DNA of 60,164 bases from SAR86 cluster bacterium (GCA_003331605.1 QOPD01000008.1:1-60164), one strand, 5' to 3'; shown: positions 1 through 11,494, numbered from the stretch's first letter. The notes: generated by a model from the letters alone, not told the origin. Program-made: numbers and translations.

Positions 1-162
1 TTGATAATTGTGAGTGCTTTTCTTTATGTAATTGGTGCAGTGGGTTACGGTCTCAAATACCCAAAACTGTCTCCAAAAATTTTTGGGTACCATGAAGTTT
101 TTCATTCTATGGTATCAATAGCTGCAATTCTCCACTTTATAGTGATCTATTCGATAATTTAG
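1..162 (+). CDS. Hemolysin III / YqfA-like membrane protein, C-terminal fragment
   Basis: The window opens inside a reading frame that runs in frame 1 for 53 codons to a TAG at 160-162. The visible peptide is hydrophobic and contains FGYHEVFHSMVSIAAILHF. That matches the end of the hemolysin III / AdipoR-like family, where a GYHExxH segment supplies metal-binding histidines next to the last membrane helix. The start and most of the helices lie upstream of the window, so length and gene integrity cannot be judged. The gene ends 21 bases before the 3' end of the oppositely oriented tRNA-Asn. The family call rests on this short motif alone; the exact function (stress or lipid-related membrane protein) is unknown. 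Confidence 0.7.
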   Translation: MIIVSAFLYVIGAVGYGLKYPKLSPKIFGYHEVFHSMVSIAAILHFIVIYSII

Positions 163-183
163 GCGACAATATCAATCAGAAAG

Positions 184-259
184 TGGCTCCCCGAACTGGG
201 CTCGAACCAGTGACCCACTGATTAACAGTCAGTTGCTCTACCAACTGAGCTATCGGGGA
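184..259 (-). tRNA. tRNA-Asn (GTT)
   Basis: On the minus strand the sequence folds as a 76-base tRNA: acceptor TCCCCGA paired with TCGGGGA, D-arm AGCTCAGTTGGTAGAGC, anticodon stem-loop ACTGACTGTTAATCAGT with anticodon GTT, T-loop GGTTCGAGCCC, and an encoded GCCA end. It lies between the hemolysin III-like gene and uvrB and points away from uvrB. Confidence 0.97.
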
Positions 260-299
260 ACAGATTGGAATTATAACAACAATTTAAAAATATAAAACA

Positions 300-2303
300 A
301 TGACAGGCTTCAAAGTAATTGCTGATTTTAAACCAACTGGAGATCAGCCTAATGCCATCAATTCAATATCTAAAAACCTTAATGATGGTCTGTTGAACCA
401 GATTTTACTTGGAGTAACAGGATCAGGTAAGACTTATACCATAGCTAAAGTAATTGAACAGACACAAAGGCCTGCAATAATTATGGCTCCAAATAAAACC
501 TTGGCCGCACAGCTTTATGGTGAATTTAAGGATTTTTTTCCCAACAATAGAGTAGAGTATTTTATTTCTTATTATGACTACTATCAGCCAGAAGCTTATG
601 TTCCATCTTCTGATACTTACATTGCCAAGGATGCCAATATTAATGAACATATTGAGCAGATGCGCCTATCTGCAACCAAAGCACTTATAGAATCAAATGA
701 CACAATTGTCGTGGCTTCAGTTTCAGCAATTTATGGTCTTGGGGATCCAAAATCGTATTTAAAGATGATCTTAAATTTAAGCAGAGGAGAGGTGGCAAAT
801 CAAAGAGATATCTTAAGACAATTATCGACCATGCAGTATTCAAGGAATGATTTAGATTTTCAAAGATCAAACTTTAGAGTCAGAGGTAACGTGATTGACA
901 TCTTCCCTGCAGAATCAGAAAAAGAGTCGGTCAGAATTGAGCTGGAAGGCGATAAAATATCTGAAATATCTTTTTTTGATCCCCTAACAGGAGCTGTTCT
1001 ATATGAGGTGCCAAGGGTCACAATATTTCCAAAAACTCACTATGTAACTCCCAAAACAACCATTGAACACGCCATCGAACAAATAAGATCAGAACTGCAT
1101 TTAAGACTCAAAGAGCTTAAGGCAAATAATAAATTGCTTGAAGCACAAAGACTGGAAGAGAGAACTAATTACGACCTAGAAATGTTACAGGAACTGGGGT
1201 TTTGCAATGGAGTTGAAAATTATTCTAGATATTTATCTGGTAGAGCTGCTGGTGAGGCACCACCATGTTTGTTTGACTATATCCCAAAGAATGCGATTGT
1301 CTTTGTGGACGAATCGCATGTTTCTGTACCGCAAATAGGTGGTATGTTTAAAGGGGACAGATCAAGAAAAGAAACACTTGTTGAATATGGCTTTAGATTG
1401 CCAAGTGCCTTGGATAATAGGCCTCTAAGATTTGAGGAGTGGAATAAGATTGCGCCTCAAAGGGTATTTGTTTCCGCCACACCAGGAAAGTGGGAGAATG
1501 AAAACACGGATACAAAAGTTGAATTACTTGTCCGACCAACAGGATTGGTAGATCCAGAAGTTGAAATACGGTCAGCTGAACATCAAGTTGAAGATATTTT
1601 AGAAGAGGTTCAAAAAACTTCACAAAAGGGTCTTAGAAGTCTAATCACAACACTAACAAAAAAAATGGCGGAAGACCTAACCGATTATATGCATGACAAA
1701 GGCATTAAAGTAAGGTACATGCATTCGGATATTGATTCCGTAGAGAGGGTAGAAATTCTTAGAGACTTAAGGCTTGGTGCTTTTGATGTGCTGATAGGTA
1801 TCAACTTGCTTAGGGAGGGCTTGGACCTTCCAGAAGTTGGGTTCGTTGGTGTTCTAGATGCTGATAAAGAAGGTTTTTTAAGATCAGAAGGCTCACTGAT
1901 TCAAACAATTGGTCGAGCTGCAAGAAATGTTGAAGGCAAAGCAATTTTATATGCCGATAAAATTACAGGCTCAATTGAAAGAGCAATAGGAGAGACTAAT
2001 AGAAGGCGAGAAATTCAAAATAAATATAACAAAGAACATAACATTACCCCAAAAACCGTTACATCAAAAATAAAGGATGTCATGGAGGGCGCAAGAATAA
2101 TTAAAAAAGAGAAGAAAAATAAAAAAAATCTTGATGCTGAATACGATATTTCAGAAATAAATTACAGGAATATTGGCAAGGAGATCAAAAAAATAGATAA
2201 ATTAATGCGACAATCTGCAAAGGAATTAGATTTTGAAAAAGCCGCTTACTACAGAGATCTAGTTAACGAGCTAAAAGAAAAAATTTTAATTAACAAAGCA
2301 TAA
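300..2303 (+). CDS. uvrB: UvrABC excinuclease subunit B
   Basis: UvrB is the DNA-loading helicase-like subunit of nucleotide excision repair: it receives damaged DNA from UvrA and recruits UvrC. The 667-residue length is normal for the family. Visible landmarks are Walker [10 protein letters not shown] (about residues 38-46), the damage-probing beta-hairpin [12 protein letters not shown] (91-102), a DExx-type motif in VFVDESHVS, the helicase motif [15 protein letters not shown], the QTIGRAARN motif VI, and a C-terminal UVR-type segment ([13 protein letters not shown]). ATG at 300 is the first good start after the tRNA; I see no strong Shine-Dalgarno, and the leader is short and AT-rich. It overlaps purL by one base (TAATG), so the two are probably translationally coupled, although their functions are unrelated. 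Confidence 0.98.
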   Translation: MTGFKVIADFKPTGDQPNAINSISKNLNDGLLNQILLGVTGSGKTYTIAKVIEQTQRPAIIMAPNKTLAAQLYGEFKDFFPNNRVEYFISYYDYYQPEAYVPSSDTYIAKDANINEHIEQMRLSATKALIESNDTIVVASVSAIYGLGDPKSYLKMILNLSRGEVANQRDILRQLSTMQYSRNDLDFQRSNFRVRGNVIDIFPAESEKESVRIELEGDKISEISFFDPLTGAVLYEVPRVTIFPKTHYVTPKTTIEHAIEQIRSELHLRLKELKANNKLLEAQRLEERTNYDLEMLQELGFCNGVENYSRYLSGRAAGEAPPCLFDYIPKNAIVFVDESHVSVPQIGGMFKGDRSRKETLVEYGFRLPSALDNRPLRFEEWNKIAPQRVFVSATPGKWENENTDTKVELLVRPTGLVDPEVEIRSAEHQVEDILEEVQKTSQKGLRSLITTLTKKMAEDLTDYMHDKGIKVRYMHSDIDSVERVEILRDLRLGAFDVLIGINLLREGLDLPEVGFVGVLDADKEGFLRSEGSLIQTIGRAARNVEGKAILYADKITGSIERAIGETNRRREIQNKYNKEHNITPKTVTSKIKDVMEGARIIKKEKKNKKNLDAEYDISEINYRNIGKEIKKIDKLMRQSAKELDFEKAAYYRDLVNELKEKILINKA

Positions 2304-5300
2304 TGGCTCAAAAAATATTTTTTTACGAAGGGGATAGCATTCTCAATGAATTGGATATTAAAAGAATTTTCAAGAACACAAATATTGCGCTCCGATCTAG
2401 ATATGTCTTTTGCATTCTTTTTGATGATCAGCCGGATATTAATGAAATAGAAAAAATAAAAACGTTACTGAATGCCCAAGATCTAAAATTTGAACCTAAT
2501 TTGATCTTTACACCTAGAGCTGGAACTATAAGCGCTTGGTCAAGCAAAGCTCAGGATATTTTTAATAATATAGGCATCAAAAGGGTACTAAGAATAGAGA
2601 GATTTAAGGCATTTTTTACTCCTGAAGAAAATAAAAAAATGGTCAAAAGTAAATTGTTTGACCGTATGACAGAATCTTTGTTTGAACAGATTGATGAAAC
2701 AGCTTCAATCTTTAATAAAAGCAAAAGAAAGAAAACTAATGTTTTCGATATCCATAAGAATAAAGATTTGCTCATCTCACTAAATACAGAGCTTGGCCTA
2801 GCTCTCAACCAGCATGAGATTCAGTATTTAAACTCTTTATTTCAAAAACTTGAAAGGGGAATAACTGATGCAGAGTTAATGATGTTTGCTCAAATTAATT
2901 CTGAGCATTGTAGACACAAAATATTTCGATCAAATTGGCAGACTGATATTCCTTTTGCCTTTGATAGCTTGTTTGATGCCATTAAATCAACAACTAAAAA
3001 ATCAATGAAGCATATTAAGTCTGCATATCATGATAACTCTGCGGTCATTGAATCCTTTTCAAAGTCAATGCTAGAAGTAGGTGGCGATAACATTTACAAA
3101 AAGTTTAATGACAGTGTGCACACAACTATCAAAGTTGAGACACATAATCACCCCACTGGAATATCACCTTTTGAAGGTTCTGCGACAGGTAGTGGTGGGG
3201 AAATAAGAGATTGCTCGGCGACTGGAAGAGTGGCTAGACCAAAAGCTGGTTTTATGGGTTTATGCTTGTCGCATTTAAGGCTAGATGAAGATCTTGAAAC
3301 TTGGGAAAATCCGCTTCATAAGCCTAGCCATATGGCAACTCCTAAAGAAATTATCAATGAAGCTCCCTTAGGCTCGTCAACCTATAACAATGAGTTTGGT
3401 AGACCAGCAATTTACGGTTACTTTAGAACCCTAGAGCACCAACACTTTGGTTATCATAAGCCTATAATGCTGGCAGGCGGATTGGGGTCAATAAAAGATG
3501 CACTAATTCAAAAAGGGCAGCCGGAGTCAGGCGATTTAGTAATAGTTCTTGGAGGGCCTGCAATGCTTATTGGCTTAGGCGGCGGATCAGCAAGCTCAAC
3601 CAAAGACCCATTAAACTCAGAACTTGATTTTGTTTCGGTGCAGAGATCGAACCCTGAAATTCAAAGAAGAGCTCAACAAGTTCTAGATAAGTTTAATGCG
3701 AGAAACTCAAAAAACCCTATTTCATTTATTCATGATGTTGGGGCTGGAGGCATCTCAAATGCCATTCCTGAATTAGCAAAGGATACTAACTTAGGTGCAA
3801 ACATATCATTAGAAAAAGTAAATTGTGCCGACGATACAATGTCTCCAATGGAGATGTGGTGCAACGAATCTCAAGAGAGATATGTATTTAGCATTCCAAA
3901 ACAAAAGCTATCCGCATTAGATCACATCTGCAAAAGGGAGAGGTGCCCATACTCTGTAGCTGGTGAATTAACATCTGAAAAAATCGTTAAAGTAAGCTAT
4001 TACGACGAAATTATTGTTGATTTGACGCTGGCTGATTTGTTTGGCGATATTCCTTTACCAAAACTTATAGCCAATGACTACGACCGAACAACCGAAATTG
4101 AAGACCTGCCACACGATAACATTCAGCAACACTTATTAAATATACTTAGATTCCCAGCAATTGCCTCTAAAAAGTTTTTGATTACCATTGGTGACAGAAC
4201 AGTCACCGGGTTGGTGTATAGAGATCAATTCATTGGCAACAAGCAAGTTCCAGTTAGTGATTATGCTGCGACTCTGGATGATTATGATAGTTACTCAGGT
4301 CAGGTAGTAGCAATTGGTGAGAAACCATCCATTGCAATTGGGAATCCAGAAGCATCGACAAGAATGGCTATGGCTGAAGCCCTAACAAATTTAGTGGGGG
4401 TAAAGCATCAGTCTCTGAGTCACATTGCCTTCTCAGCAAACTGGATGAGCTCAACCAAGAGCTCAGACGAAAGAGGAGATTTATTACGAGGAGTTCAGGC
4501 TCTAACAAATCTCGCGGATTACTTAGGTGTATCTATACCTGTTGGTAAAGACTCGTTGTCAATGAATACAACATGGAGCGATGATATTGAAAGAACGGTA
4601 ACCTCGCCTATGACTTTAAATATTTCAGCCTTTTCTAATGTAGGGGATCTAAGAGTTGGCGTTACTCCAGAATTAAGTGATGCAGAATCAACGCTCCTCC
4701 ATGTTTGGATCAATCAAGGAGATTTTCGTATGGGGGGAAGCTGTCTATATCAAAGCTACAATCTTTATGGTGGATCAACACCTGATATAGATGATCCAGA
4801 AAAGTTAAAAAGATTGTTTAATGCAACGCAAAAAATTCTCTCAAAAGGCATGATCACAGCCCTACATGATATTTCTGATGGCGGACTTATAACTGCTCTT
4901 TGGGAAATGGCACTATGCAGCAATACGGGCCTTGATATTAATCTAAAAGTTGCAGATAGAAGTGAATTAATTCCTTTGCTATTTTCTGAAGAGATTGGTT
5001 TAGTAGTTGAGGTTCCCAATGATCGTTTAAAAGAAGTAATCGATTATTACACGAAAAAAGATCTTTATTTCCAGGAAATTGCAAAAAAATCCAAACATAA
5101 AGAATTTAGGTTGCTCAATTATGGTGAAAAAGTTTTCTCACAGAGTATTGAAGAACTATATAAGGCTTGGGATGATGTTTCATTTAAGGTCCAATCTATG
5201 AGAGATAACCATGAAAGTGCTGAGTCAGAAAGAAAAGCTTTTCTTCAGCATGATAAATACCTCACACCCAAAATTACCTTTGATATGCCAGAGGTGAAAA

Positions 5301-6073
5301 ATAATTTTTTTGAGAAAAAACCCAAGGTAGCCCTTCTTAGAGAGCAGGGTATTAATGGACACTATGATATGGCTGCTGCACTTATGGCAGCAGGTTTCGA
5401 AGTTGAAGATATTCATTTGAGTGAAGTTGGAGCTAGCATTAAGTCTTTGGATAAATTTAGTGGGCTAGTGGTCCCAGGTGGATTTTCTTATGGCGATGTT
5501 TTGGGTGCAGGCAATGGGATGGCAAAAACAATTATGTTTAAACCAAAATTAAAAAAGATTTTTAAATCGTTCTTTGAGAACAAATCAAAGTTTGCCTTTG
5601 GAGTATGCAATGGTTGCCAATTCCTTTCAGGATTGAAAGATATTATTCCCGGAGCAAGTCATTGGCCAAAATTTATTAAAAATGAATCAAATCAATATGA
5701 GTGCAGGCTAGTTCAATTACAAATAGCAGATTCGAATTCAATCTTTTTTGAAGACATGAAAGATAGTGTTATTCCAGTCATGGTCTCTCACGGAGAGGGA
5801 CGAGCTGCATTTGAAGATGTTCCTCAAAATATCGTAGCGTCATATGTAGATCCTTCTCATAATGCTTCACAAATCTACCCATTTAACCCAAATGGGTCAC
5901 ATGAGGGGGTTGCTGGAGTATGCAATGATGATGGCCGAATAATGATTATGATGCCACATCCTGAACGAACTTTCTTAACCAAACAATTTTCTTGGGCACC
6001 GTCGGAATGGGGAGAACTATCTCCTTGGTTTAAAATTTTTGAAAATGCCTATAAGTTCGCAAAGAAAAATTAA
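2303..6073 (+). CDS. purL: Phosphoribosylformylglycinamidine synthase (single-chain PurL)
   Basis: This enzyme converts FGAR, glutamine and ATP to FGAM in purine synthesis. It is the large single-chain type of gammaproteobacteria (1256 residues here, about 1295 in E. coli), not the split PurLQS type. Visible parts: N-terminal domain, the conserved [21 protein letters not shown] region, the glycine-rich ATP site around [14 protein letters not shown], a second synthetase half ([17 protein letters not shown] and [12 protein letters not shown]), and a C-terminal class I glutamine amidotransferase domain with nucleophile Cys1102 in FGVCNGCQ and the HPERTF motif. The ATG shares a base with the uvrB stop. 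Its stop overlaps the stop of the convergent NUDIX gene, leaving no room for a separate terminator. Confidence 0.98.
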   Translation: MAQKIFFYEGDSILNELDIKRIFKNTNIALRSRYVFCILFDDQPDINEIEKIKTLLNAQDLKFEPNLIFTPRAGTISAWSSKAQDIFNNIGIKRVLRIERFKAFFTPEENKKMVKSKLFDRMTESLFEQIDETASIFNKSKRKKTNVFDIHKNKDLLISLNTELGLALNQHEIQYLNSLFQKLERGITDAELMMFAQINSEHCRHKIFRSNWQTDIPFAFDSLFDAIKSTTKKSMKHIKSAYHDNSAVIESFSKSMLEVGGDNIYKKFNDSVHTTIKVETHNHPTGISPFEGSATGSGGEIRDCSATGRVARPKAGFMGLCLSHLRLDEDLETWENPLHKPSHMATPKEIINEAPLGSSTYNNEFGRPAIYGYFRTLEHQHFGYHKPIMLAGGLGSIKDALIQKGQPESGDLVIVLGGPAMLIGLGGGSASSTKDPLNSELDFVSVQRSNPEIQRRAQQVLDKFNARNSKNPISFIHDVGAGGISNAIPELAKDTNLGANISLEKVNCADDTMSPMEMWCNESQERYVFSIPKQKLSALDHICKRERCPYSVAGELTSEKIVKVSYYDEIIVDLTLADLFGDIPLPKLIANDYDRTTEIEDLPHDNIQQHLLNILRFPAIASKKFLITIGDRTVTGLVYRDQFIGNKQVPVSDYAATLDDYDSYSGQVVAIGEKPSIAIGNPEASTRMAMAEALTNLVGVKHQSLSHIAFSANWMSSTKSSDERGDLLRGVQALTNLADYLGVSIPVGKDSLSMNTTWSDDIERTVTSPMTLNISAFSNVGDLRVGVTPELSDAESTLLHVWINQGDFRMGGSCLYQSYNLYGGSTPDIDDPEKLKRLFNATQKILSKGMITALHDISDGGLITALWEMALCSNTGLDINLKVADRSELIPLLFSEEIGLVVEVPNDRLKEVIDYYTKKDLYFQEIAKKSKHKEFRLLNYGEKVFSQSIEELYKAWDDVSFKVQSMRDNHESAESERKAFLQHDKYLTPKITFDMPEVKNNFFEKKPKVALLREQGINGHYDMAAALMAAGFEVEDIHLSEVGASIKSLDKFSGLVVPGGFSYGDVLGAGNGMAKTIMFKPKLKKIFKSFFENKSKFAFGVCNGCQFLSGLKDIIPGASHWPKFIKNESNQYECRLVQLQIADSNSIFFEDMKDSVIPVMVSHGEGRAAFEDVPQNIVASYVDPSHNASQIYPFNPNGSHEGVAGVCNDDGRIMIMMPHPERTFLTKQFSWAPSEWGELSPWFKIFENAYKFAKKN

Positions 6074-6597
6074 TTCTCCAGCACATTATTGAATACCTTG
6101 CCAACGCCTTCTTTTAGGTAAAGCTCTATTGTCATCTTGACAGTGCGAAACGCAAGATCATCCCACGGTATATCATCGATATGAAAAAGTTTCACCTCAC
6201 TACTTTCTGGAGTTGGTCCAAAATCATTATTTACAACTAAGCCTGTGAAGAATGTATAGATTTGATTGATTCTTGGAACACTAATGACGTTAAATAGTTG
6301 CACATCTTTTACAAGAAGTTTGGCTTCTTCTTGTGTTTCTCTAAGGGCACCTTCTTCAATACTCTCACCATTTTCAAGAAAACCGGCAGGCAAAGTCCAA
6401 TATCCAGATCTTGGTTCTATTGATCTTTTGCAAAGTAGAATTTCGTTATTCTTTGTAAAAGGGAGAACTCCTGTGACAACGTTTGGGTTGGAATAAAAAA
6501 TTTCTCCACACGCTGAGCAAATATCCCGTGGCAGATTGTCATCATCGGGTATTCTTTTTTTAATATTTGCTGAGGCACAATTTGAACAAAAATTCAT
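6070..6597 (-). CDS. NUDIX hydrolase with N-terminal zinc ribbon
   Basis: A 175-residue protein with a short zinc ribbon (CSNC near residues 4-7, later CSAC) followed by a NUDIX domain. The NUDIX box [20 protein letters not shown] carries the REXXEE core that binds the catalytic metal. NUDIX enzymes hydrolyse nucleoside diphosphates linked to another group; the ribbon plus this box resembles ADP-ribose or NADH pyrophosphatase-like members, but the substrate cannot be read from sequence. It converges on purL with overlapping stop codons and diverges from the carbonic anhydrase gene across a 31-base gap containing a palindromic -10 element. Confidence 0.88.
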   Translation of the reverse strand: MNFCSNCASANIKKRIPDDDNLPRDICSACGEIFYSNPNVVTGVLPFTKNNEILLCKRSIEPRSGYWTLPAGFLENGESIEEGALRETQEEAKLLVKDVQLFNVISVPRINQIYTFFTGLVVNNDFGPTPESSEVKLFHIDDIPWDDLAFRTVKMTIELYLKEGVGKVFNNVLEN

Positions 6598-6614
6598 AAA
6601 GATTACAGTTACTC

Positions 6615-6622
6615 ATTATAAT
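6615..6622. promoter_or_regulatory. Palindromic -10 element shared by divergent genes
   Basis: ATTATAAT reads identically on both strands, giving TATAAT toward the carbonic anhydrase gene (6617-6622) and TATAAT toward the NUDIX gene (6615-6620 on the minus strand). On the plus side, exactly six bases separate the hexamer from ATG at 6629, so a start site seven bases downstream would be the A of the ATG. A weak -35 candidate, TTCATA, lies at 6593-6598. Prediction from sequence only. Confidence 0.5.
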
Positions 6623-6628
6623 AAAGAT

Positions 6629-7153
6629 ATGATTTATAGCCTAGGCAATTCGCATCCTAACTTTAATAAAGACACCGTTTGGGTAGCAGACTCTGCAGAT
6701 GTTATCGGGAATGTTGTAATGGAAGATGATGTTTCAGTTTGGTTTAATGTAACCATTAGGGGAGACAACGATGAAATTAAGGTTTGCAAAGGAGCAAATA
6801 TTCAAGATAACTCTGTTATTCATACAGATGTGGGAATTAAGGTAGTGATAGGAGAGAACGTTACTGTAGGTCATAAAGTAATATTGCATGGTGCTAATGT
6901 TGGAGCAAATACAATCGTTGGAATGGGCAGTGTGTTAATGAATAATGCTCAAATTGGTGAAAATTGCATAATTGGAGCAAATTCACTAATTACAGAAGGC
7001 AAAGAGTTTCCAAAAAATAGTTTAATCATGGGTAGTCCAGCTAAATTAATCAGAGAGTTAAGAGAAGAAGAGATTGAATTTTTATCATTGAGCGCCAAAC
7101 ATTACATTGACAAATCAAAATACTTCAGCAAAGAGTTAAAAAATGCAGATTAA
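6629..7153 (+). CDS. Gamma-class carbonic anhydrase-like hexapeptide-repeat protein
   Basis: A 174-residue left-handed beta-helix protein of the YrdA/PaaY type. Hexapeptide repeats run through most of the chain (VIGENVTVGHKVILHG, NTIVGMGSVLMNNAQIGENC). The three metal-ligand histidine positions of the family are present: one in SVIHTDVG and two in VGHKVILHG. Family members bind zinc or iron as trimers; some have carbonic anhydrase activity and others do not. I chose ATG 6629 rather than an upstream in-frame start at 6536, because the upstream extension lies inside the divergent NUDIX gene and is not family-like. The 3' end overlaps alaS by 11 bases, so coexpression with alaS is likely. Confidence 0.9.
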   Translation: MIYSLGNSHPNFNKDTVWVADSADVIGNVVMEDDVSVWFNVTIRGDNDEIKVCKGANIQDNSVIHTDVGIKVVIGENVTVGHKVILHGANVGANTIVGMGSVLMNNAQIGENCIIGANSLITEGKEFPKNSLIMGSPAKLIRELREEEIEFLSLSAKHYIDKSKYFSKELKNAD

Positions 7154-9701
7154 TGAACTAAGAAGTGCCTTTCTAAATTATTTCAAATCAAAAAATCATA
7201 AGATTATTAATTCAAGTGATTTGGTTCCACATGGTGATGACAGCCTATTATTCACCAACGCAGGGATGGTCCAGTTTAAGGATACATTTTTAGGTGCTGA
7301 ACCAAGAGATTATTCTGCAACCACATCACAAAAATGTTTGAGAGTTGGTGGCAAGCACAATGATCTTGAGAACGTCGGGTTTACCACCAGACACCAAACG
7401 TTTTTTGAAATGCTTGGGAATTTCAGTTTTGGTGAATATTTTAAAAAAGAGGCAATACAATATGCTTGGGAATTCTTAACTGAGGAATTGAAGTTACCTA
7501 AAGATAAACTTTGGATAACAGTGCATAAAGACGATAAAGACTCAGAAGAAATTTGGTTTAATGAAATAGGAATAGACCCTAAATTACTTTCAAGATTGGG
7601 TGATGAGGATAATTTTTGGGCGATGGGCGATACAGGACCCTGCGGACCCTGCTCAGAAATTTTCTATGATTATGGTCCAAGCTTTGAGGGCGTTCCGCCT
7701 GGTGAAGGCGATACGGGTGAGAGATATGTTGAAATCTGGAATTTAGTTTTCATGGAGTTCAACAGAGATGTAGACGGCAATTTAAACCCTCTGCCTAATA
7801 AATGCGTTGATACCGGTATGGGTCTTGAAAGAATTTGTTCAGTGTTGCAAAAAGTAGGGTCTAATTTTGAAGTCGATGTGTTTAAGAATTTTAAAGAAAA
7901 AATACAACCATTATTTTCAGAACCTAATGATCAATCTTTAAATGTAATTGCCGATCATGTTAGAGCGATATTCTTTTTAATGGCAGAACAGATTTATCCT
8001 TCAAATGAAGGGCGAGGCTATGTAGTTAGAAGATTAATTAGAAGAGCAGTACGACATGGTTATAAAATGGGAGCAAGAGAACCATTTCTGTTTAAATCGC
8101 TAAGCCACTTTAAGAATTTCCTAGAAAATGACTTTACCAATGAATATAAAAATATTGAATTGGTAGGAGAAAAACTCAAATTCGAAGAGGAATCTTTCTT
8201 TAAAACATTGGCCTTGGGCATCAAGATATTTGAAGATAATTTACCAACCTCAGAACAATCCAAATTAAGTGGCGAAATAGCATTCAAGCTTCACGATACT
8301 TATGGTTTTCCTATTGATTTAACTAAAACGATGTTGGGGGAAAGAGGTTTTGAGCTAGAGGATGACGTTTTTGAAGCATTAATGAAAAAGCAAAAAGAAG
8401 GCTCAAAGCAGCATTCAATGTTTAATGTCAAAGATCTTGTTGTAGATTCCGGCCTTGAATCCCAATTCTTGGGCTACAAAGAGAGTTCAGCCAATGGAGA
8501 GTGTCTGGCTTTATTTGATTCAAATGGGAAGCCTCAATCTATTTTAGAACAAGAAGGATTTGCAATTTTTTCAACAACTCCGTTTTATGCTGAATCAGGA
8601 GGACAGATTGGAGATACAGGGGTTGTAAAAAATGAAAACACTTATTGTTTAGTCGAGGATTGTAAAAAGTCAGGCGATTTCCATATTCATCATATAAAAA
8701 TTTTGGATGGTACAATTTCTGTGGGTGAAAGTTTTGATTTAACAATTGATCTTGAGCGAAGGGAAAAAATTATGAGAAATCACTCGGCAGCCCATTTGCT
8801 TCATTCTGCTCTTAGAAAAGCTCTTGGAGATGGAGTTGAACAGAAAGGATCCTTGGTAAATGATGAAAAGCTAAGATTTGATTTCTCGTATGAGCGCAAA
8901 CTATCTGCTGAACAAATATCTGAAATAGAAGATTTGGTAAACCAGCAAATAGAGAGTGAGGTTGCAACACAAACCAGGGTTATGAGTTATGAGGATGCCC
9001 TAGAAACTGGTGCTTTGGCCTTTTTTGGCGATAAATATGGCGATAATGTCAGAGTTTTAAACATTGGTGGTGATTTTTCGGTAGAATTTTGTGGAGGTAC
9101 TCATGTAAAGAATACTTCGGATATTGGTGGTTTGGTCATAACTAGCGAATCGTCTGTATCGGCAGGAGTTAGGAGGGTAGAAGCAATTACTGGTTCAAAT
9201 TTAGTTAAAAAATCAAAAGAGGCCATATCCTTAATCGATAAAATTGAAGGTTTATTGAATGTTTCGTCTGAGAGTGTAGTGGAAAAAATCCAAGATTTAA
9301 TCAAAGAGAACAAAAAATTAAAAGCCAATAAAAAGTCAGAAAAAAGTTTAAGCTCTGAAACTTTATCTGCTGAATCCTTTAAAAACAAGAAAGGAGATGG
9401 AGAAGCAATCCTCTATAAAAATGCTTCTATTGATATGCTTAGAAGGCAAGCTGACAAAGCTTTAAAAGAGGACAGCAAGTCCTTTTCAATCCTGCTTTCA
9501 GATGAAGGTGATAAACTATCTTATATTGTCACCTCTTCTTTGGAGGATCATACAGCGAAGGTGCTTATTGATTTAGTTAATGATTCATTTAATGGTCGAG
9601 GTGGAGGAAGAAATGATTTTGCACAAGGTGGCAGTCAAGAGGTGAATGACCTTGCAAAAAAATTTGAGGCTCTAGCAGAGGCAATCAAAAAGTTAATTTA
9701 A
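7143..9701 (+). CDS. alaS: Alanyl-tRNA synthetase
   Basis: It charges tRNA-Ala and edits mischarged Ser and Gly. Visible: the class II catalytic domain opening (FTNAGMVQFKDTFLG, RVGGKHNDLENVG), GDTGPCGPCSEI, the editing-domain zinc residues in HSAAHLLHSAL and CGGTHV, and the C-terminal C-Ala domain ending in GRGGGRNDFAQGG. At 852 residues it is slightly shorter than the E. coli protein (876), with all domains present. A lysine-rich stretch (KENKKLKANKKSEKS) sits between editing and C-Ala domains. The start lies inside the end of the carbonic anhydrase gene; only two bases separate its stop from the esterase start. Confidence 0.98.
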   Translation: MQINELRSAFLNYFKSKNHKIINSSDLVPHGDDSLLFTNAGMVQFKDTFLGAEPRDYSATTSQKCLRVGGKHNDLENVGFTTRHQTFFEMLGNFSFGEYFKKEAIQYAWEFLTEELKLPKDKLWITVHKDDKDSEEIWFNEIGIDPKLLSRLGDEDNFWAMGDTGPCGPCSEIFYDYGPSFEGVPPGEGDTGERYVEIWNLVFMEFNRDVDGNLNPLPNKCVDTGMGLERICSVLQKVGSNFEVDVFKNFKEKIQPLFSEPNDQSLNVIADHVRAIFFLMAEQIYPSNEGRGYVVRRLIRRAVRHGYKMGAREPFLFKSLSHFKNFLENDFTNEYKNIELVGEKLKFEEESFFKTLALGIKIFEDNLPTSEQSKLSGEIAFKLHDTYGFPIDLTKTMLGERGFELEDDVFEALMKKQKEGSKQHSMFNVKDLVVDSGLESQFLGYKESSANGECLALFDSNGKPQSILEQEGFAIFSTTPFYAESGGQIGDTGVVKNENTYCLVEDCKKSGDFHIHHIKILDGTISVGESFDLTIDLERREKIMRNHSAAHLLHSALRKALGDGVEQKGSLVNDEKLRFDFSYERKLSAEQISEIEDLVNQQIESEVATQTRVMSYEDALETGALAFFGDKYGDNVRVLNIGGDFSVEFCGGTHVKNTSDIGGLVITSESSVSAGVRRVEAITGSNLVKKSKEAISLIDKIEGLLNVSSESVVEKIQDLIKENKKLKANKKSEKSLSSETLSAESFKNKKGDGEAILYKNASIDMLRRQADKALKEDSKSFSILLSDEGDKLSYIVTSSLEDHTAKVLIDLVNDSFNGRGGGRNDFAQGGSQEVNDLAKKFEALAEAIKKLI

Positions 9702-9703
9702 AA

Positions 9704-11461
9704 ATGAAAAAATTTGTTGGGTTTTTCTTTCTTGCTGTTGTCTTATCTAACTGTTCATCTAATTTGGTTGATTCATCTGAAAATAATAAAATTCAAGTTT
9801 CGTCACCTCAGCTTACAACCATCGGATCAGTTGAAGATGGTTTGTACGTTTTTCGAGGAATACCATATGCTGAAGCACCTGTAGATGATTTACGTTGGAA
9901 AGCTCCTAGACCATTCTCATCGAATGAGATTGTTGATGCTACAAGATTTAAAAATGAGTGCATACAGCCTCAAGATAATTCCTCACTTTTCAATAGAAGT
10001 CTCATAACAGGCGATGAAGATTGTCTCTACTTAAATATATATGTGCCCAAGAATAGTTCCAATATAGAGATGAATAAATTTCCAGTCATGTTTTGGATAC
10101 ATGGTGGATCCAATATCTGGGGTTCAGGAAGTTTTTATGATTATTCAAGATTAGCCGAGCGTAAAGACGTCATAGTTGTAACCATCAACTATAGATTAGG
10201 TATTTTTGGTTGGTTTGCCTCAGATTTCATTAGGGATACTTCAAGTGACCTAGACCAGTCACCAAATTTTGGCCACTTAGACTTGCTTGAAGGCCTTAGA
10301 TGGGTACAGAAAAATATTGCTGCTTACGGAGGCGATCCAGAGAATGTAACAGTCTTTGGTGAGTCGGCAGGAGGCCATAATATACTTACACTTCTAGCTT
10401 CACCTTTGTCCGATGGACTCTTTCATAAAGCCATCAGTCAGTCTGGTTATGTCACATCTCACTCTCTAGAATTTGCCACATCGGAATCTGAATTATCCTC
10501 AGAAAAAATATTTGAAGAGGATATTAAGTATTTAACAAACTCAAATGAAATAGTCGATTATTTGCGTAGCCTCAGCTCTCAAGAAGTTTACGAAAAATAT
10601 ATTGAAACTGCCGAAAAGCATCCATACCCTATAACACCAATCACAATTAGAGATGGCATTGTAGTGCCCAAGAATGGCATTTATGAGGGCCTTGAAAAAG
10701 TGGATACAGAAATTGTTGTGGTTGCAGGCACAAATAAAGATGAGATGAACTATTGGTATATTAATTCAGATTATTTTTATCAGACCACTCTCGAGGTTAA
10801 GAGAACCTTGAAAAGAAGCGAAGAAAATCTAAGAAGCTGGAATAAATACCGAAGCGATATATGGCGTTATAGAGGTGCAGAGGAACCCTTAAGACGAATG
10901 AGTGAATCAAATGATAATCTTTATTCCTATAGATTTGATTGGGATGAAGAACTCAATGGTTTCGCTGGTGATTATAGTCTTTTCTTGGGTGCTGCCCACG
11001 GCCTAGACATTCCTTTTTTATCCGCATCCTTCGATATGCCACCGATAACTTGGTACATCAAACCAATACTTTTCCCAGATTCATCTGCTTCAGGTAGAGA
11101 TGCCTTAAGTGATCAGATGATGACATTCTGGAGCAATATTGCAAAATACGGTGATCCCAATGCTTTTGGAAAACAACAAAACTGGGAAAAATTTACTTTA
11201 GAAAATCAATCTTATTTGACTCTAGATAATCCAGAAGCACGCTTAATTCAGATGACCAATAACCCTGTAAAGCGCAGCAAACTTTTAGAGGAACTCGAAT
11301 CAGATTCCACATTAGAAATTAAAGAAAGGTGTCTCCTAGGTTGGATTGCAGTAAGGCAATTCTCAGAATTTAATAATCCAAAGCCACCATTTAGCTTTTG
11401 CAGTGACTTTTCTGAAGAGGAGCTCTTTCTTTTTAGAAGAGAAGTTGAAGGTTCAGACTAA
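9704..11461 (+). CDS. Carboxylesterase type B lipoprotein
   Basis: A 585-residue alpha/beta hydrolase of the carboxylesterase B (para-nitrobenzyl esterase, cholinesterase-like) family. The N-terminus is a lipoprotein signal with lipobox LSNC (Cys about residue 17), so it is probably anchored in the outer membrane or periplasm. The nucleophile is the Ser of FGESAGGHN; the family fold marker GIFGWFASDF follows INYRLG; the acidic residue probably lies in AGTNKDEMNY; the catalytic His is in GAAHGLDIPF. Two conserved early segments, YVFRGIPYAEAP and EDCLYLNIYVP, also fit. The likely role is hydrolysis of exogenous esters. It starts two bases after alaS. tRNA-Ser follows. Confidence 0.93.
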   Translation: MKKFVGFFFLAVVLSNCSSNLVDSSENNKIQVSSPQLTTIGSVEDGLYVFRGIPYAEAPVDDLRWKAPRPFSSNEIVDATRFKNECIQPQDNSSLFNRSLITGDEDCLYLNIYVPKNSSNIEMNKFPVMFWIHGGSNIWGSGSFYDYSRLAERKDVIVVTINYRLGIFGWFASDFIRDTSSDLDQSPNFGHLDLLEGLRWVQKNIAAYGGDPENVTVFGESAGGHNILTLLASPLSDGLFHKAISQSGYVTSHSLEFATSESELSSEKIFEEDIKYLTNSNEIVDYLRSLSSQEVYEKYIETAEKHPYPITPITIRDGIVVPKNGIYEGLEKVDTEIVVVAGTNKDEMNYWYINSDYFYQTTLEVKRTLKRSEENLRSWNKYRSDIWRYRGAEEPLRRMSESNDNLYSYRFDWDEELNGFAGDYSLFLGAAHGLDIPFLSASFDMPPITWYIKPILFPDSSASGRDALSDQMMTFWSNIAKYGDPNAFGKQQNWEKFTLENQSYLTLDNPEARLIQMTNNPVKRSKLLEELESDSTLEIKERCLLGWIAVRQFSEFNNPKPPFSFCSDFSEEELFLFRREVEGSD

Positions 11462-11494
11462 TACTTAATAATTTTGTAGTATCATAACTCTTCC

